Shown here piece by piece: positions 9,784 through 20,787 of a stretch of DNA of 64,000 bases; position 1 is the first letter of the stretch, and each line of letters starts with the position of its first letter. Below the pieces are notes generated by a model that had not been told where the DNA came from, searched no databases, and worked only from the letters and a program-made list of their open reading frames with translations. Source of the DNA: Polytrichum commune (Eukaryota; Streptophyta; Polytrichopsida; Polytrichales; Polytrichaceae); contig OX485807.1 of the NCBI GenBank assembly GCA_950295325.1, forward strand, positions 22,351,666 through 22,415,665, read 5' to 3'. The translations under genes were made by a program, and so were the position numbers.

Positions 9784-11700
9784 TCTGCTTTGCTTTGCAT
9801 TGCATTGCATTTCAGTCTTTGATATCCACTATGTGTGTTTGTTGTTGTTTTTCTGTTTTTGTTCTTCTTCTTCTTCTTCTTTATAAACAAGCTGAAACAC
9901 ATGAAGTCATATCCACAACCAGACCTTTTATCCTTCGGAAAAACAATTGCTCAGAGCAATTCTCTTCCTGACACATCAAAGAGCCTCAAACCTCTCAAGA
10001 ATGTTGCATTGAGCAACGGGAGGAGTCTTCCTAACTACATTTTGTTGTTGTGATTTGAATTTTTTTTTATGGCTTTGAACAATTTGCCCCATATCACACC
10101 ATATGAGGGTTTTGTCACTACATTTTGAGAGTTCTATCACAAAACATTTCACTACATTTTGAGTGCCTCGAGACGTCCATCACTAAAGGAAAAGAGGTCT
10201 CATAAGTCACGCCATGTAGTTCTACTAGTGATGGCCCATGCTGGACACCGGCTCGGTGACTATATCATTCAACAAAATTTATATTGAAATTTAAGAAAGT
10301 ACGATGAATTTTTCATTCTACACTAACGATTGATTTTGAATTTCTGAATCTCTTCTTGAGGATAAAATACCTTTGAAGACAATTCTAAAAGCACTCCAAT
10401 CTCGCTATTCTCAACCAGTTTAAACTTTCTAACATGTTTTGTGTAACTGAGATATTTTTGAAGGTATAGGTACAACTTGCAGCCTACACATAATAAGTTG
10501 AATGGTACACCGTTTATGGTATATAGTGTCACTTACTATTTGAAATTACGCAAGGTCATAACTCCTTATTATAGATTTTATGTTTTATAAAAAAGAAAAG
10601 GTTAAATAAGTTGTATGGACTTTACTTCATGAAAACTTACATTCTCAGCAAAAAGTTAGAGCTTTGTGTAGTTCCCATATATTGAGTGACTCTAAATACC
10701 ATAGAGTTAAACTCAAAAAAACTATTAACTAAGTTGAAGTTGGGTTTGACCATTTGGTGCGGTCAGTTTAACCCCTCAATTCCCATGCCCAATTTCCCTC
10801 AAATTTACCCAGGAAATGTGACCTCCATTTCAACAACCATAGCTGAAGATCTAAAGTTTTCTTGACAAATCCAACCGTATAGATGTTTGCAAGTTAGAGG
10901 TGACTACTCACAATTCAAATTTTAAATGTTGAAGATCTATTATGTAGCAGATTATAATAGGAATTTCAATAGTGGTCTTGAGGGGCAACAATTTGAATAA
11001 ATTCGGATTGGTTTTTTCATCGAACGTACACTCAAATCAAATTCAATTAACAAAATGTTACCCTTATTCAAAAGAGGGGGCAGTATACCTACTCAAATCA
11101 ACTCACAAATCTTGAAACCATTACTTTGTGCTTTTTTGGAAAGCTTTGCAATTTGAGGTAGTGGTGCCACAACTGCGCACCTTCCACATGGATATACACT
11201 CATCAACACATGTCTTATTAAAATTTCCAAGAGTAGATGTTTAGGATATGTTGTGTTTGAGTATCGTGCAAATTTTTAGATCAATTGAAAATATTACTAA
11301 AGTTGCAGTGCATGGGAGGAGTGGGGTTTTTTCTCGTGGCCGGGACCGTCATCCAATCACATAATAATAATTTTTTTTTAAATTATGTATATTTAAAAAA
11401 AAAACATTGCTCCTCCATGTATAAGCGACAAGTCCTCTGTTATGGGACACCCTTTACAAACATACATGTCGCAACAAATGCAACTCATTTATTAGTGACT
11501 GAAGATTACATATCTTAGGTTGCCGGACTGAAAATTATAAGCACATGATTACAATCATCTAAAACCAAAATTCCAAAACCAAAGACTTGTCCACGATTAT
11601 AAATGGATCTGGATCTGTGATTGCCCATCAAACAAATGAATCGTCCCGTCAATACTTCTTCCTTGAACCTAAAGACTACTGCAATAAATGTTCCTTGACT
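9784..11700. other. Intergenic, degraded repeats
   Basis: No supported gene. 10505-10590 is one copy of a dispersed fragment (shared words TTTAGTGT-ACTTA-TATTTGAAATTAC, then ATAACT) also seen near 19330, 19500 (reversed) and 57985. At 10110-10170 a CACTACATTTTGAG segment is repeated in tandem, and CTACTAGTG near 10225 resembles a CACTA-element right end without a clear partner. Confidence 0.4.
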
Positions 11701-11701
11701 T

Positions 11702-12754
11702 TCACAGATTTGTGAATGTGGACCATGTAGACTCAGCTGCTACTGCGTGCCATAAGTCACTGTTTGATATCCAATCTGGTTGTGGTTCGATCTGAATACT
11801 TTTTATGGCGATTTTTCCAAGTTTGTGAAAAGGGGTCCAGCCTCGAATCCTTATCTGCACCGCATTTTTTAAGAGCTTGCAGATCAGGAGACGTAAGTTG
11901 TAATATAGTTTAGTAGGGAATACTTTGACTACTTCATCTACGTACATAGGGGACTCGCAACACGATCGATAAACATATATTTGACAACCACTCAAACATT
12001 CTCTCGACCTCATCCATTCATTTAATTATCTGTACTAAACTGTTATAAAGCCGAGATCTAGCAGTAGTGATATTGTGCACGGATGTCTCACGTGAAGCCA
12101 CTTTCACTGGAAGTAGTACGTCTCTGCAAAGAATTTCTGTTTACTTGACACTTTCAAAACCTGGAGAAGTAAGTTTTAATAAGTTATAAGTAGATTGATG
12201 TTATCACTGACCAAGGAGATGAGCCGACTGTGTCAATTACATATCTAGACTGCGAACAATCATTTTTTCTCAATGGATTGATTTGTCTGATCATGTCGGC
12301 AAGCAATGTCAAGTATCAGCATGAGAATGTTGCAAACGGACTTCCAGAAGACTTGACTCCATCGATAGTCCTGCACACGAGAGCGTAAATATCGTACCAG
12401 GTTCCACATGTGGTCATGAGCTTCACTTTAAATTGGCTCAAATATCAGAGAACTAACTTACATACACTTGTTGTTGCTTGCCGGACCTCAACTCATAGAC
12501 TTGCGGCTGTCGAAACTTGTCGGTGGTCAACGATCCCAATATCTAGGGTTAAAAAGATTACGGCATTTATCGAAATGCAGGTGAAAATGAGGTGCACTTT
12601 GTGTTGGTGTGTCCTCTCTACAACTCCATTAGAAATAGGTTTTCTTTTTCCTATTTCAGATTGTAGTATTAGGTATCATAGAGGGCTCTCTATTCTGATA
12701 CAAGTAATTATTTTCTCCTCAAACTTTGCCACGTGTCATGCTCACATTCAATGA
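11702..12754. other. Unassigned reading-frame island
   Basis: A minus-strand frame of 103 codons (12013-11702) and a plus-strand frame open from 12194 to 12754 with a single TAA at 12386-12388. The plus frame reads DVITDQGDEPTVSITYLDC near its start. A GTAAGT follows an open stretch ending near 12170. I recognise no family. These could be worn exons or chance frames in this compositionally open stretch. Confidence 0.2.
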
Positions 12755-12842
12755 GACCCACTTGTATCCAATGTGGAAACTACATTCCGCCAGTGGTAAA
12801 GATGAAATAGAGGGCCCTTTACGATAGTCTCGAGTCTTTCTT

Positions 12843-13010
12843 CCAATTAAACCATTAAGTTGATATTAGCCTCTATCTTATTGAGGCCGCTGCACTTGAC
12901 CATTACTCTAGCGAACTAACTTTTTGGACACCATCTTGATGTACTTCTAATCTCATAAGGCCTTTGGCATCCTGGACTTTAAAATACATGATTTCATTTT
13001 ATTTCAGTTT
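12843..13010. repeat. Dispersed repeat D, copy 2
   Basis: Same sequence family and orientation as 1945-2125, ending in the TTTCATTTTATTTCA-like tract. Non-coding. Confidence 0.55.
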
Positions 13011-13856
13011 ACTTAAGACTCGATTTCTTGGAAGTAGGATGCATGGTGGGGGACAGTAAGTTACAATTGCTGAAAGCTTCCAAAACAATAAGTTGCATGC
13101 AATTCACCCAACGATATTGCCCTATTCCTAATTCATGCATGCATGCGGAATTGTTCTCTCACCTTACGTCGCCTCCAAGTCACACTTTTACAATATTATC
13201 GTATAAATGATTCAAGGTGTTTGTCAAAGAAATTAAAAGAAAAACACTAAATCCACCATCAAAAAAACACCCTTTTCAAGAACCTGCTGAAGATGAACTC
13301 TACATGGTTTCTTTCTAACCAAACGATCAGAAATTGATGAGGGTGCACATATATATGTAGGTTTTGACATGAGGTCACAATATAGCGCACTACTACCAGC
13401 ATAGGAGACCTGGGCAACTCGTATCACAGCAGTGGATTTTAGAATTTTCAGTGATGCAAGACAATTGTCACTGACACAAGAAGAGTTGTCTACAACTCAT
13501 ATGCTTGTAGTGACAATTGAAAATTGGAGATTTATTGTCTATGCTTGAGAAACGTGGCCAATTGCAGCCGGAATATCAACAACCCATATAAAATTTTCAC
13601 TCGCTCCGATCCTGCGCACTTAACATTTGCAAACAGTGCACTAATTAACTTATCGAACTCCTTGAGACATGTTGCTAATTGACATTCATGTGGAAGTCCC
13701 ACCTCTTAATTAGTTGCTCCTTAATTGAGACAGTAGCATGCAGGTTGAGAGACTCTAAAACTTATGCTAATGTTGGTCAAACAGAGGCGTTATCTTTCTC
13801 TCTCTCTCTCCCTCTTCTCTATTTGTTTTCAATTTTCCATGTGCGAGTTGTGAGAT
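13011..13856. other. Intergenic, no gene seen
   Basis: AT-rich DNA with short frames only; a TC microsatellite lies at about 13795-13815. Confidence 0.4.
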
Positions 13857-13864
13857 CACAAAAG

Positions 13865-14099
13865 CAATGATCCGGGAGAACTGACAGTTAGTTACAAATG
13901 AACCGGTTGAGTTTGAGAAATAACCAACCGGTTGAAGCTCGAGACTGCAGGACAAGTACCGATCATTCTAGACGAATCTATGGAATATACCCCAAGTTAA
14001 TGAAGGAAAACTAAACTGGAGGATGTCAACATGTAACCGGTTGGGCTTGTAAACACTAGGATCTCAACCGATTATGCCCAAGAATCTCCCCAATCACTG
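13865..14099. mobile_element. CCGGTT-rich MITE (family B), copy 2
   Basis: 235 bp with ends CAATGATCCGGGAGA and the reverse complement of CAGTGATTGGGGAGA. Flanked by a perfect 8-bp duplication CACAAAAG (13857-13864 and 14100-14107). This copy defines the family's borders. The CA start, short inverted repeat and 8-bp duplication fit the hAT superfamily. Reverse orientation relative to 50472-50698. Confidence 0.9.
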
Positions 14100-14218
14100 C
14101 ACAAAAGTGAGCAATCTCTTGATCATCATGACACAACTTTGCTCCCTTGAAGGACTTTTACCTTAGTTAATTTGTGTCAGTTGAGATGCCTAGTGTGCTA
14201 ATTCACCAGGTTTAAGGG

Positions 14219-14582
14219 GGATAACATTACCCAACCCAATACTCTTAACTCCGGCGCGGAGTTCGATGCGGCTCCGATGCGGCTCCGGGGAGGTTCGGAT
14301 GCCAGCTCCGGTGGGTTCGGGTGGGTTGGGGCAAAAATTGCCCCCTATTTTTTTGATTGGGTGGGGTCTTACTTGATCTCATAAGGGGCCTCCTAGAGTA
14401 ATTTGGGGCCGTAGAACCCAAATTTAGCAAAAAAAAACCAAAAAAAGTCATCAAGGGGCCAAAACGGGGAGGGCCAGAAAAATGGACCCACCGGAGCTGG
14501 CATCCGAACCTCCCCGGAGCCGCATCGGAGCCGCATCGAACTCCGCGCCGGAGTTAAGAGTATTGGGTTGGGTAATGTTAGG
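14219..14582. mobile_element. GC-rich MITE with perfect 95-bp inverted repeats
   Basis: 364 bp. Arms 14222-14316 and 14486-14580 are exact reverse complements over 95 bases, starting TAACATTACCCAACCCAATA. A 10-bp direct repeat GGTTTAAGGG flanks it (14209-14218 and 14583-14592). The GC-rich arms contain TGCGGCTCCGA twice. Perfect arms imply a very recent insertion. A 9-10-bp duplication with long arms points to a Mutator-like origin, but no transposase is present to confirm this. Confidence 0.88.
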
Positions 14583-14592
14583 GGTTTAAGGG

Positions 14593-16039
14593 TACGTATA
14601 TATAACTCCACTTTGATGCATGTTCATGGCAATTGACTTGAGTCCCCGGCCACACTACAAGATTACACGGGTCTAAATTAAATGACACAATCCAAAATGA
14701 TCAAAATGAGATCATGCCAGTAAGACCGGCTCACAGGGGACAAATTATGATCATTTTGACACGAATGTACTTCTTTGGACAAATGTCTATGCGACTCCAA
14801 TTCGTCTTTGTCCTTTCAGACCCATGTGTTCTTGTGGTGGCCACCACGACATTTTTGGGGACCGTCCCAATTTTAGGACTGCATCTTCTAGAGCCTCAAT
14901 ATCAATGACATTACTTACCTTGCTTACGTACCCTCTTTTCCTAGCAACATAGGACATTGTGTAAGGCAATACACCTAAAACCAACAAAATAAGCAACGAG
15001 AATATTTTCCTATTATTATGGTTGTCGAAATCATATGTTTTCTTGTTTGCAAGATCAAGAGGGTTCCAACAAACTAAAAAATACATCAATTAGACACAGT
15101 ATGCAAAAGTTATAAGGGTTTAAAGTTGCATTGTAGGCGATCTCAATCCAACACTGATATCAAATGCTCAAAAGGTGTGCATCCACACAGTCGATATGTA
15201 CTTATTGTGCAATATTTCTAGGTGTTATTTTTAGGTTGGATGTTGGTTTTGAGCACACATACCTTTCCTAATATGTTCTTGTTTCACTTTCCTAATTGTT
15301 TTATTCTATCAACAACACAACAACCTTTGAAGATTTGGCTTGAGCATTCACAAGAAACAATCTTCCTTGGTTCTTCATTCACTCTTGGTGTTGGTAACTT
15401 GGCACTCTTTCTAAAACCATTAAATTTTTTTCTCTTAAAGAACACCCCACAACAACGATAATTACAAATCGTGGACATGGCATACAATCCAACAACCATC
15501 ATCCACATCCAAGAGCCGAAGATGCACAAATTACAACATTGGTTAGGATATATCATACAGTCTACCACTACATTGATTATGGTAAATAGTATGGGCATTT
15601 GTGCAATGTAAAATACCCTGATAACCCCATAATATGGTCCATATTATACACCATCATGAAAGAAAATAGTTTGTAATCCTATTTACATTTGTTATATCCC
15701 TGTGATATACCACCTTCTCCCCCTTGTTGGATGTCTTTCAATTGCACAATGTTTTCAATCCAAAAAAAATCTTGTAGCCTACAACTTACAACCCCAAGGG
15801 GTGGATTTTTCATACCACATATTAACTAACGTGAGTATAGGAAGGGGTATCAATGTTCTCTAGTGTGTAAATTTTAAAAAGCCAATTATAAGTTTCAAAC
15901 TGAAGGTAGATGTACAAAAAGGACCCTTAAAGTTTAGAGGAATATTGATAATAGATGTGCCAATTTCATCCAATTCACATGAGTTCATCCAAATGATGTA
16001 TGTGTTAGAGTCATATTATCATGTATTATATCCTATGGA
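14593..16039. other. Intergenic with worn repeats
   Basis: No supported gene. 15610-15800 is a dispersed repeat shared with 26050-26230 (landmarks CATTATACA-CATCATG, AATCCTATTTACA, GTCTTTCAA-TGCACA, TTTTCAATC). Confidence 0.45.
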
Positions 16040-16312
16040 TGAAGAAATGTTCAATGACTTTCTCGTTGGAAATTGAAAGTAGATTATCTATGTAGTAAAG
16101 GCCCGTTTATTTCATGATATATATTTTGTGTATGTAACGTAGGCATTTATTATATTAAAATAAAATAAAAACTTAGGACAAATACATTAGTCCATTTAGA
16201 TTATGATTAGTACATATAGATTTTTTTTTTACTCTATAAAAATTCTATATACATGGGGTTTCAATTTCATAGTTCATATATACGTCATTTAGGTTTCCAA
16301 TAAAGAATTCAT
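16040..16312. repeat. Dispersed repeat E, copy 2
   Basis: Collinear with 8033-8300. Followed by a C run at 16313-16321. Confidence 0.6.
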
Positions 16313-16337
16313 CCCCCCCCCCAATGTTGTCACGATA

Positions 16338-18075
16338 TTGGAGGTCCAAAATGTTACACATGACGCTCCATCTCCACATGCAGAGGATATCCAACCTCCA
16401 AATATACACAATTTGTCTATTTTACATCATTTGCGGCCATGTATTCCGATTGAAGAGTCTGTTGGAAAAACCACTATCTCGTTTCGTCCTTGGGGGGGGG
16501 GGGTAGTCATTGGTTGGATTAGCAATATACGTGCGAACAAACGATAGGGTATTTTAAAAACATGGGGGCTAAAAATTATAAATGGACTTAAGAGTAATAT
16601 AGGGTATCAAAAATAGCACTGGACATTTTTAAAGTACTATAGGGTATGGAATAATAGGTCATTTGGAATTATAAATAATGCAAGCCATTTTTCTATTAAC
16701 CCAAAGTAGAAATTTACATAATGATAGCATGTGAAAAAAAAAAATTGAAAGTAATACCCCCCTATAAAATAGTGGTTGTTCGCACCTATATCCTTAACTT
16801 TTAACACACTGCCCCCCCCCCCCCCGAGGTTTCGTCCCACGTGTTGGATCCTGCACCGATCTCGACCAACATCCTTACCTAAATGATCCGAAGTACATCG
16901 ATTTGGATTTAGCATGTTTTATAATGTTGATTGAGGGTTTAATTTGCCAACATTATTCAGCAGGATAGGTCATCTAACGATTTTTTTTTAAAAAGGGTAA
17001 AATCAAGGATCTTGAAGAGTTTTCTAGTTGGACTCATGTCATTTCAGATCCTATAGTTGTGAAGGTCTATGGAGGGATTGATCAACATGATATAAACACC
17101 TTCCTTCAAAGATGACCTTGTGAGGATCTTGAGGTCACAATTTGGCATAACATTGAGTCCCAACTACGACAACATGACCTTATTCAAGAATTACTAGGTG
17201 AATAGTATAGTGTTCGTCATATCACAATCGCTCCTTTTATTGAGTGCGAGGATTATCGAGTTCTATTTTTTGGTATGAAGCGGCAACTCCCTAAGACCAA
17301 ACCAATCATTGATCATTTTTTCCAACACTATCATTCTCAAAATGGAATTTTTGATTTTCGTCACAAGAAATATTTTTTACTATGGAGTTGCATTTCCAAA
17401 ATAATAGGTGATTTTATTCAAGTTCAACGAGGCTCAAGTTGTTCCTAAGACGTTCGTGAAAGGTCGTATACATGAGATGTACAATGTGCAAGGATATGGA
17501 TCCTTGTCGTTTAGGCTGAGGTTTGATCGGTGCATTCAGAAGGTCAAAGTCTATCAAGTGTTGTATCACGAAATTTTGTCTATAATACAAAAATAAACCC
17601 TTGACAACATAACTACAACTATATTTACACTCCACACGAGACTAAAAAAATGAGAGACATATTAACCATTTGGAGCATTCTGTCAAATAAAGAGTGTGAT
17701 CGTCGCATAAAGGACATTAGATTAGAAGTCATTGTTCAGACAAAGCAAATCGTAGATGGTTGTCGATTTTGCAATGAGTTTAACCTATTTTAGGAGGAGT
17801 GCATAGAAAGAACACTGAAAGGGCAGTTCAATGGCACGTGATTTATGACTGAGAACTTTGTGGCCAATTTTTGGAAGGCATTCAATGATCTTGCTCGAGA
17901 AGTTTCTAACACTGATTAGCCGACGCCAACCATTCGCCAACAAACTGCTTTGACATTTACACGTCAAGCATTAAGTTGGGGCAGCAAAAACATGGAGCTA
18001 GAACTTCGAGGGACACGCCACTGGAAGGATGCTAAACGACAATGTATCGCTGAACGACGACGCCGGGGATAAATG
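16338..18075 (+). pseudogene. Decayed unknown reading frame, split by a G-run MITE
   Basis: Reads as one eroded protein of roughly 560 codons. The first part is 16338-16488. It is interrupted by the MITE at 16489-16828 and continues after it with SCTDLDQHPYLNDPKYIDLD. After a break, 17005-17444 is open apart from one TGA and one TAG. 17408-17596 continues in the next frame, and 17650-18070 returns to the first frame (KMRDILTIWSILSNKECDRR), with three or four stops and a basic tail ending ERRRRG and TAA. CRFCNEF is the only Cys motif. Not recognised as any transposase, polymerase or host family. Long stop-poor stretches in a consistent order argue that it once coded. Confidence 0.5.
16489..16828. 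mobile_element. G-run MITE, copy 2
   Basis: 340 bp, starting CTTGG plus a G run and ending in a C run plus GAG. Flanked by a perfect 8-bp duplication GTTTCGTC (16481-16488 and 16829-16836). It lies inside the decayed frame at 16338-18075 and so inserted after that frame existed. Its sequence is nearly the same as the copies at 5000 and 23727. Confidence 0.9.
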
Positions 18076-18705
18076 TATCAAAGAGATTTTAATTCTCTAT
18101 ATCTATCATGTTTGTAAGATGCCGTCTCTGGCACATTCTAGTTTCGTTATTTTCCTATTGCTTATCTTCTAAAAGTTCATTTGTTAGAGTAAAAAAAGAC
18201 CGGACATGTAAAATCAATCATCAAGATCCCCTACAAGAATATTAGAATACAACAATCTACACAACATGCAAATCATACTCACTCAACTTCATAGGGTTTG
18301 TGTGATTTACAACTTACTACAAGAAACTAAGAAAAAACTAAGAGAGAAAAAGAGAAAGAAAGAGAAGTGGTCTCATATGCAATACTCAAATCAGATGATG
18401 TATCCAATCTCTTGATGATTAAGACATGCATAGTCGATCCTAACAAACACCATTGCACTCATATTTAAATATGTCATTTTATCATCCAAGTTACACATGA
18501 AGCGAAGTCTATGCCCAAGGACAAACCGATCCTCATCTATGTCCACAACCCACCTCACGATTGGCATCATTTTATTTTTATTTTTATTTTTTCTTAAGCC
18601 TTCGAAACAACCAAAATCCAACGCAATGGTATATGACCAATATTGTTGATTACATTTGCTTCATGGTTGGATTTTGTAAAAATAGATTTCAACACAGTCT
18701 ATCTT
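18076..18705. other. Intergenic, no gene seen
   Basis: AT-rich; a purine-rich AGAGAAA tract lies at about 18335-18367. No supported coding or repeat feature. Confidence 0.35.
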
Positions 18706-18852
18706 CATAACGTTATTCAAATCCATAACAATGTTTTGTGTGACTACCAATATTCCACAAAATATTTCTGACATTTAATCTGAACATGGAAAATATTTTG
18801 TGGAATATTGTCACTCCCACATAACATTGTTATGGGTCTAAGTAATGTTATG
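18706..18852. repeat. Palindromic MITE-like repeat
   Basis: Two arms of about 70 bases (18706-18780 and about 18784-18852) are imperfect reverse complements that start CATAAC-TTA and share CAATATTCCACAAAATATTT. 31570-31640 begins with the same sequence (CATAACATTATTCAAATCCA). No clear target duplication. Confidence 0.65.
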
Positions 18853-20467
18853 TCCTGGCAAGGAATATGTATAAGTTATTTAAACAACAACTCTCTGTCT
18901 TGGAATCAAACACACCATTGCAAGGCTTCCATAAAACCTATGGACTTGAACTTTACTTACCTACAATCATGTTATTTGAGAAGCACTTCAAAGATAATTC
19001 AAACTAGGAGTTTGGTCCCTCTTTTCGAGAGTTTTCTATTGATAGTTTGTTAGCTCGTCTTGTGTCATAACCTAATTCTAAAAGTTGGGTGAAACTCCTT
19101 GGACTTCCTCTTCAATCTCAATGACTTTGAGAGAACTCTAACATATAAAATTAGAAGATATGTATGCGGACACATCACCCTAAATGTCGAAGTGACTTGT
19201 GCGAGGTGAGCATAACCCACCGATCCTAATATGACAAGCTAAAAAGAAAATTTTTAATAGCATGATTGCAAAATTTTAGCATGTTAATTTAAATCTTAGA
19301 AAAACTTGAATGACTTTACAAACTATACTAAATATGATATTTAGTGGACATCACTTGTTATTTGAAGTTACACAGTTCCATATTTTTTTACTACTAGCTT
19401 AATTTTTTAGCCAAGTAAAGTTGTTAGTGTTCTATAATATCCAAACAACCAATTTCACATTTGTTGGTAAAAATACGAGATACACAATAAATAGATATTT
19501 CATTGCATAATTCCAAATAGTAAGTGACACTAAATTTTAATATTTAATGTAGCTCTCAAATTGGTCTCTTAGTTAACTCACCGAACGTTTGTTACGAAGA
19601 CTCTACAGATAACCCTATAACTTGGGAGACAATAACAAGACCAACAAAAGACTTTGGTGAGCTAAAATTATGTGAGAAGTATATAAGTGTATGTCATTAA
19701 CTTGGTCATTCCAAGTGTAAGTTGTGTTTTGCTCACTATGAGTTCAATATGACAATTGTGGGATTCTCTTGCACTACATCGATTATCCCATATAGGGAGG
19801 GAGGCTGATAATGCGTGTGGGTAAACTAGTGAAGGTGATACTGAATTCCTTTACACTATGAATTTAGTGCCACCAAAAGATCTAGGAAGCAGTGTTCATC
19901 CCAACACTATTCACTGAAAGGACTAAAACTATTCATTATGATAATATTCATTGATCGACATGTGTTTGCATTTAAAAAAAATTATACCCTTCTACAAGCA
20001 CCTTGGAGGACGCACTAATTTTCTTAAAATGTACAAAAAATGAGCATGTACTCATTAATTTAGTATCGCTCAACAAAAATCACAACCCTCACTAACCTTG
20101 AAGAATAGGTAGGTACTTATCAAATTTGTATGTACACAAAAATTGCAAACAATAGTTTTGATACACAATGCACTTCTATACACTAGCAGTCGTATGCGTT
20201 GTGGAATTTTCCCCATCTGGCAAATCAAATTTGCAGGATTAACAATTTCAAGTGTTGTCACCGACAAGTCATAACATTACTCAACTAATGAGCCGTGTTC
20301 ATGGGACCAACAGTAGATTTGAGAATACAAACTCCGGATGCCAACATCCCACCACTTCAGATTGAATCTGAAGCCATGGTAGTTGAGCACAACTCATCAG
20401 CTGAGTGATGTTATAATCATTTAGCCCTTGCATATTGACATGTCGGGGACAATGAACAAGGCGAACG
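18853..20467. other. Intergenic with short dispersed fragments
   Basis: No supported gene. Two copies of the fragment described near 10505 occur at about 19325-19400 and, reversed, at about 19500-19550. Confidence 0.4.
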
Positions 20468-20787
20468 ACCGACCGCTAGTTACAAATGATTTGGGCGAAC
20501 CAACCCAATACACTCGTTTCTTGTTGGATGCATGAACCCTTGCCTCCAAAGAACCAGTATACAGGTTGGTTCGCCCTCACCGTTACAGATGAACCAACTG
20601 AAGTTGAGAAATAACCGGTCGAAGCTCAAGGACTTCAAGAAAATCAATCACCCATCGTTTTAAAGGAATCTAGAGTATATGCTTCCAATTAATAAAAAGA
20701 AAACCGGATGATGTCACGTGGAACTAGTTGGGCTTGGAAACACGAGGGATCTCGACCGATTACGTCCAAAAATCTCCCCGGACATTG
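20468..20787. mobile_element. CCGGTT-rich MITE (family B), copy with an internal insertion
   Basis: Degenerate family B copy, reverse orientation, ending in ATCTCCCCGG. At about 20497-20572 it is split by a small palindromic insert whose ends are GGGCGAACCAACC and its exact reverse complement. The family B words GTTACAAATGA and GTTACAGATGA occur on both sides of that insert, consistent with an 11-bp duplication. Confidence 0.65.

Noticed and set aside
10110-10230. CACTA element with ends CACTA and CTACTAGTG
   Set aside because: The possible left and right ends share little beyond five bases and no 3-bp duplication matches.
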